A DNA stretch of 64,000 nucleotides from Arcicella rigui (GTDB lineage Bacteria > Bacteroidota > Bacteroidia > Cytophagales > Spirosomataceae): positions 1 through 64,000 of the forward strand of contig NZ_JAYFUM010000031.1 of the NCBI RefSeq assembly GCF_034929435.1, written 5' to 3'. The notes under the pieces are model-generated. The model had not been told where the DNA came from, did no database searches, and saw only the letters and a program-made list of their open reading frames with translations. The position numbers and the translations under genes are program-made. Positions 60,590 through 64,000 of the stretch are shown here, piece by piece. Position 1 is the stretch's first letter. Each line of letters opens with the position of its first letter.

Positions 60590-62062
60590 ATGTTTACCCA
60601 AAACGATCTTAATCAAATAGAAGCATTAGGCATTGACTTAGCAACCGTAAATCAGCAAATTCAAGATTTCAAAGATGGGTTTCCATTCATGCAGCTTCAA
60701 AAAGCAGCTACTCCCGATAATGGTGTTACACAACTTTCGGAAGAAGCCTTAGCCGAATACATCAGTCTTTATGAAAGTAAAGTACAAAGTATTACGCCAT
60801 TGAAATTTGTTCCTGCTTCTGGTGCTGCCTCAAGAATGTTCAAATCTTTATTTGGCTTTTTGGAAGAGGGAAAATCTGACAAATCAACTGTTCAATTTTT
60901 TGAAAGATTATCAGAGTTTGCTTTTTATGATGATTTAGTTAAAGTTTTACCTGAAAATGCGGACGAAAAAACAATCGCAGATTACTACTTAACCAGCAAA
61001 GGTTTGGAGTATGGAACTTTGCCAAAAGGACTTTTAAAATTCCATAAATATGAAACGGGTAACAGAACGGCTATCGAAGAGCATTTGGTAGAAGGAGCAA
61101 ATTATGCTAATGCCGACGGTATCGTAAAACTTCATTTTACTGTTTCTCCCGAACATTTAAGTCGCTTTACAGCACTTTTAGAAGCTGTTGTTCCTTCGTA
61201 TGAAGCAACTTATGGCGTAAAATATGATATTTCTTTCTCTGAACAGAGAAAATCTACTGATACCATTGCGGTAAATTTAGATAATACGCCATTCCGTGAA
61301 AAAGATGGTTCATTATTGTTCCGTCCTGCGGGTCATGGAGCTTTATTGGCAAACTTAAATGATATTGATGCCAATATTGTCTTTATCAAAAATATCGACA
61401 ACGTTGTACCAGACCGTATCAAGGCTACAACTTACGACTATAAAAAAGCTTTAGCAGGCGTTTTATTGAAGTATCAAGATAAAATCTTTGATTACCAGTA
61501 TCAGCTTACACAGGGAGCATCTTTACCATTGATTTTAGAATTGACCGAATTCTTTGAAAAAGAACTTTGTGTACTACAACCAACTTCATTCACAGATTTA
61601 TCACATAACGAAAAAGTTGCTTACTTTATCGAAAAACTCAATCGTCCTTTACGTGTTTGTGGTGTTGTGAAAAACACTGGCGAACCGGGCGGTGGTCCTT
61701 TCTGGTGTAAAAATAGCGATGGCTCTACTTCTTTGCAGATTGTTGAGTCAGCACAAGTTGATTTAGACAACGAAGACCAAAAAGCAATTTTCAATAATTC
61801 AACACACTTCAATCCAGTAGATTTGATTTGTGCCTTGAAAAATAGCAAAGGCGAGAAATTCAATCTTCTAAAATTCCGTGACCCAAAAACTGGTTTCGTT
61901 ACTCAGAAATCAAAAGACGGAAAAGATTTGAAAGCACAGGAATTACCAGGACTTTGGAATGGTGCGATGTCTGACTGGAATACAATTTTTGTAGAAGTAC
62001 CATTGATTACCTTCAACCCTGTGAAAACAGTTAATGATTTATTGAGAGACGAACATCAATAA
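60590..62062 (+). CDS. DUF4301 protein, nucleotidyltransferase-like
   Basis: Start set at ATG 60590 (MFTQNDLNQIEALGI) rather than the upstream TTG. Length 490 residues. This matches DUF4301, a Bacteroidota-centred family: KFVPASGAASRMFKSLFGF looks like the G-x-G-x-x-S-R-M loop of sugar nucleotidyltransferases. FRPAGHGALLANLNDIDANI and GVVKNTGEPGGGPFWCKNSD are further conserved blocks. Function unproven; nucleotide or sugar-phosphate binding is an inference from the loop. Cytoplasmic. Followed by word repeats. Confidence 0.82.
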   Translation: MFTQNDLNQIEALGIDLATVNQQIQDFKDGFPFMQLQKAATPDNGVTQLSEEALAEYISLYESKVQSITPLKFVPASGAASRMFKSLFGFLEEGKSDKSTVQFFERLSEFAFYDDLVKVLPENADEKTIADYYLTSKGLEYGTLPKGLLKFHKYETGNRTAIEEHLVEGANYANADGIVKLHFTVSPEHLSRFTALLEAVVPSYEATYGVKYDISFSEQRKSTDTIAVNLDNTPFREKDGSLLFRPAGHGALLANLNDIDANIVFIKNIDNVVPDRIKATTYDYKKALAGVLLKYQDKIFDYQYQLTQGASLPLILELTEFFEKELCVLQPTSFTDLSHNEKVAYFIEKLNRPLRVCGVVKNTGEPGGGPFWCKNSDGSTSLQIVESAQVDLDNEDQKAIFNNSTHFNPVDLICALKNSKGEKFNLLKFRDPKTGFVTQKSKDGKDLKAQELPGLWNGAMSDWNTIFVEVPLITFNPVKTVNDLLRDEHQ

Positions 62063-62065
62063 AGA

Positions 62066-62290
62066 TTTGAATTATAAATTATGAATTATTGTATGTAAAG
62101 TATAGATATGAATTATGAGTTATGAATTATCCTTTGCAACAAGTTGTAATACTCATCTCATAATTAATATCACAACATAGTAAGAAAGTTGAAAGGTATT
62201 ATAGATTTGGGATTTCGGAAAATCGAAATCAGAAATCCCAAGTCTATAATATCGTAAATCTCATAATTCATAATTAATATCTCATAATTA
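62066..62290 (+). repeat. Word repeats and hairpin, AATTATGAATT and GATTTGGG families
   Basis: Directly after the DUF4301 stop, ATTATGAATTATG-type words run to about 62135. CTCATAATTAATATC words of opposite sense appear at 62155-62170 and 62250-62290. Between them 62197-62215 pairs with 62233-62251 (18 of 19 bp) and carries GATTTGGGATTTC words. The gap 62063-62295 contains no gene. Confidence 0.8.
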
Positions 62291-62295
62291 AAAAT

Positions 62296-62790
62296 ATGTT
62301 TATTCCTTTTGAAAAATTGCCAGATTATGCTCGTGTTTGGGTGTATCAAGCAGACAAAGCTTTGAATAATGCTGAACAAAATCATATTCAACAAGTACTT
62401 GAAGAACAAGTAAATCAATGGGCGGCTCATGGTGTACCTTTGGTAGGTTCTGTGCAAGTATTGCTCAATCGCTTCATTATCGTTGCGGTTGACGAAGTAC
62501 AAAACCAAGCGTCGGGTTGTTCTATTGATGCTTCTACTCGTTGGTTGAAAGAATTAGGAGCTGCAATGAACCTCAATTTCTTCGACCGCTCAGTTGCTTA
62601 TGTTGATGGCGATGAAATTAAAACGGTAGAAATGTTGAAAATTAAAAGCCTTGTTGCCGAAGGAATCATCCAAGCGGATACCATTATCTTCAATAATTTA
62701 GTGCCGAACATTGGTGAATTTAAAACGAATTGGCAAGTAGCTGCCTCCGCAAGTTGGATGAAACGCTACTTTCAGCAAGTGGCTCTTTAA
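62296..62790 (+). CDS. Conserved Bacteroidota protein, often mislabelled 'ABC transporter ATPase'
   Basis: 164 residues, beginning MFIPFEKLPDYARVWVYQAD and containing FIIVAVDEVQNQASGCSIDA and an N-W-x-V-x-A-x-x-S-W-x end. I recall proteins of this pattern being annotated as ABC transporter ATPase in Bacteroidota, but no Walker A, signature or Walker B motif can be seen, so that label is not supported. The role is unknown. Cytoplasmic, well-filled frame, followed by a strong terminator. Confidence 0.7.
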   Translation: MFIPFEKLPDYARVWVYQADKALNNAEQNHIQQVLEEQVNQWAAHGVPLVGSVQVLLNRFIIVAVDEVQNQASGCSIDASTRWLKELGAAMNLNFFDRSVAYVDGDEIKTVEMLKIKSLVAEGIIQADTIIFNNLVPNIGEFKTNWQVAASASWMKRYFQQVAL

Positions 62791-62816
62791 ATTGATTATA
62801 TAGTAAGTCACTGGCA

Positions 62817-62871
62817 ATAAAAAAACTCCTATTATGGAAAGAAAGGTCTTTTCATAACAGGAGTTTTTTTA
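62817..62871. terminator. Bidirectional terminator
   Basis: AAAAACTCCT (62821-62830) pairs with AGGAGTTTTT (62859-62868). Past an A/C mismatch the stem continues as TTATG with CATAA. The A-run on the left and T-run on the right suit termination of both the plus-strand gene and the convergent pump gene. Confidence 0.88.
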
Positions 62872-62897
62872 TTCATTCTATATTTCAGGTGCGTCAA

Positions 62898-64000
62898 TCA
62901 AATAGTGGTAATGGTATCATTTGTGGGTTTTGTTTTTCTATTCTTTTCAGCCCATAAATAAAGCGAAGGCAAAATCAGCGGAGCAAAAATTAAAGTACTG
63001 GTCAGTCCGCCAATGATTACTGTTGCTAATGGTCTTTGTACGTCTGAACCAATTCCTGACGAAATTGCCGCAGGTACAAGACCAATGATAGCAACAACCA
63101 AAATAGATAATAAAGCTCTCAGTTGCTCTTTTGATGATACCAACACACTGTGTTGTAATTCGGTATCATTTTCACCTTTAGCTCGATTAATGGCTGAAAC
63201 TAATAATACGCCTGCCATGACCGAAATCCCAAAAATACTTACAAAGCCTACACCAGCCGAAACGTTGAAGTAATAGCCACGCATCAACAAAGCGACGATT
63301 CCTCCGCCCAAAGCAAATAAAATACAGCTCATCGTTACTAAAGTATTGGGCAAATTCTTGAACAACATAAACAAGAAAAGAAACACCAAAAGTATCGTTA
63401 AAGGAATGGTGAAAGCCAATTGTTTTCCTGCACGTTCAAGGTTTTCGTATTGTCCGCCGTAAATGATTTGATAGCCTTTTGGAACGTGTACTTTGGCATC
63501 AATTTTATCTTGCAATTCTTTCACAAAACTGCCTTGGTCTCTGCCTTTGATGTTCGTCCGCACAGTTACCATTCTTTTACTTCCGTAGCGGTAAATATTG
63601 GTTTGTCCTTCCACAAAATGAATATCTGCCAATTGGCTCATCGGAATTAAAGCTCCATTTACCGAAGGCACAAGAATATCTTTGATGGCATCAATGGAAT
63701 TTCTGAACTGTGGCAAAAAGCGAATCACAATGTCATAGCGTTTTGTGCCATCGTACAAAGTAGAAATCGTTTTTCCACCAATGGCCGCTTCAATCATGTT
63801 CTGAATATCAGCTACATTGATTCCAAAACGAGCCGCTGATTCACGATTGATATTGATAGCCAATTGGTCTTGTGGCCCTTCTTGCTCAATATTAACGTTG
63901 TCTGCTCCAGCAGTTTGTCTTACGATGGTCGCAATACTATCGGCTTTTTGTCGCATCATTTTCAAGTCGTCGCCAACAACAGAAATTGCCAAATCTGCGG
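62898..64000 (-). CDS. RND heavy-metal efflux permease, CusA/CzcA type (C-terminal part)
   Basis: The frame is open to the window edge, so the gene continues past base 64000 and about 367 C-terminal residues are seen. Periplasmic porter sequence (VNIEQEGPQDQLAININRES and SVNGALIPMSQLADIHFVEG) leads to membrane helices ILLVFLFLFMLFKNLPNTLV, SVMAGVLLVSAINRAKGEN and ATVIIGGLTSTLIFAPLILP. The ending LYLWAEK fits the HME-RND branch, which exports Cu+, Ag+, Zn2+, Co2+ or Cd2+ across both membranes with a CusB/CusC-like pair. The metal cannot be judged because the central methionine/acidic sites are not all in view. Confidence 0.92.
   Translation of the reverse strand, partial: ADLAISVVGDDLKMMRQKADSIATIVRQTAGADNVNIEQEGPQDQLAININRESAARFGINVADIQNMIEAAIGGKTISTLYDGTKRYDIVIRFLPQFRNSIDAIKDILVPSVNGALIPMSQLADIHFVEGQTNIYRYGSKRMVTVRTNIKGRDQGSFVKELQDKIDAKVHVPKGYQIIYGGQYENLERAGKQLAFTIPLTILLVFLFLFMLFKNLPNTLVTMSCILFALGGGIVALLMRGYYFNVSAGVGFVSIFGISVMAGVLLVSAINRAKGENDTELQHSVLVSSKEQLRALLSILVVAIIGLVPAAISSGIGSDVQRPLATVIIGGLTSTLIFAPLILPSLYLWAEKNRKTKPTNDTITTI

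Noticed and set aside
62296..62790. ABC transporter ATPase label
   Set aside because: No Walker A, Walker B or LSGGQ motif is visible, so the database habit of using that name was not followed.

Overview
The window reads as a piece of chromosome from an AT-rich member of the Bacteroidota, most likely order Cytophagales. Support comes from the 16S rRNA 5' end (bases 1-107, minus strand), Bacteroidota-type -7 promoter boxes (TAnnTTTG) ahead of many genes, the absence of Shine-Dalgarno sequences before most starts, a GldB-type gliding lipoprotein, an ExbB-ExbD-ExbD-TonB cluster, a CrtZ carotenoid hydroxylase and several protein families largely confined to this phylum. Genus cannot be fixed from sequence alone.

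Layout. 1-1272: 16S rRNA 5' end with its promoter, then an OmpR-type response regulator. 1433-4745: thioesterase, RecQ helicase and a short-chain dehydrogenase. 4859-11251: an envelope module read leftward (ExbB, two ExbD, TonB, small membrane protein, phosphate-binding-like lipoprotein, TPR protein). 11551-16489: DciA-like protein, FtsZ, M28 peptidase, thioredoxin-fold protein. 16712-24515: Kir-type K+ channel, LD-carboxypeptidase, a CLC/M14/NeuD-like operon, YceI, pirin, CrtZ. 24512-36466: exonuclease, LipB, FAD oxidoreductase, dihydrolipoyl dehydrogenase, methyltransferase, prfB with its programmed frameshift, Fur-ABC exporter pair, GldB. 37642-44001: a compact three-gene cassette (SIR2-like/TIR protein, nSTAND-type ATPase with a membrane anchor, exported 21-bladed WD40-like protein). 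44176-64000: GH3/beta-lactamase fusion, tricorn-like protease, an HxlR-flanked redox group, a PIN-domain pair, ABC-F, GH105, SIMPL, amidohydrolase, DUF4301, and the C-terminal part of a CusA/CzcA-type pump cut by the window edge.

Two things stand out. First, the cassette at 37642-44001 looks like a conflict (antiphage or self/non-self) system in which effector, NTPase switch and beta-propeller sensor are separate, overlapping genes instead of one polypeptide, with the sensor predicted to lie in the periplasm. Its sensor carries near-identical 123-bp repeats in two blocks. Second, many intergenic gaps are filled with word-like degenerate repeats (at least six families) that usually begin at the stop codon of the upstream gene and often fold back as long hairpins with stems up to 26 bp. 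Separate from these are three loci of inverted REP-like palindromes preceded by GTAG.

Start codons were moved inward from the longest open frame where a signal peptide or conserved N-terminus pointed to an internal ATG. No tRNA gene, CRISPR array, insertion sequence or transposase gene was seen. All family assignments rest on motif recognition by eye; no database search was run.
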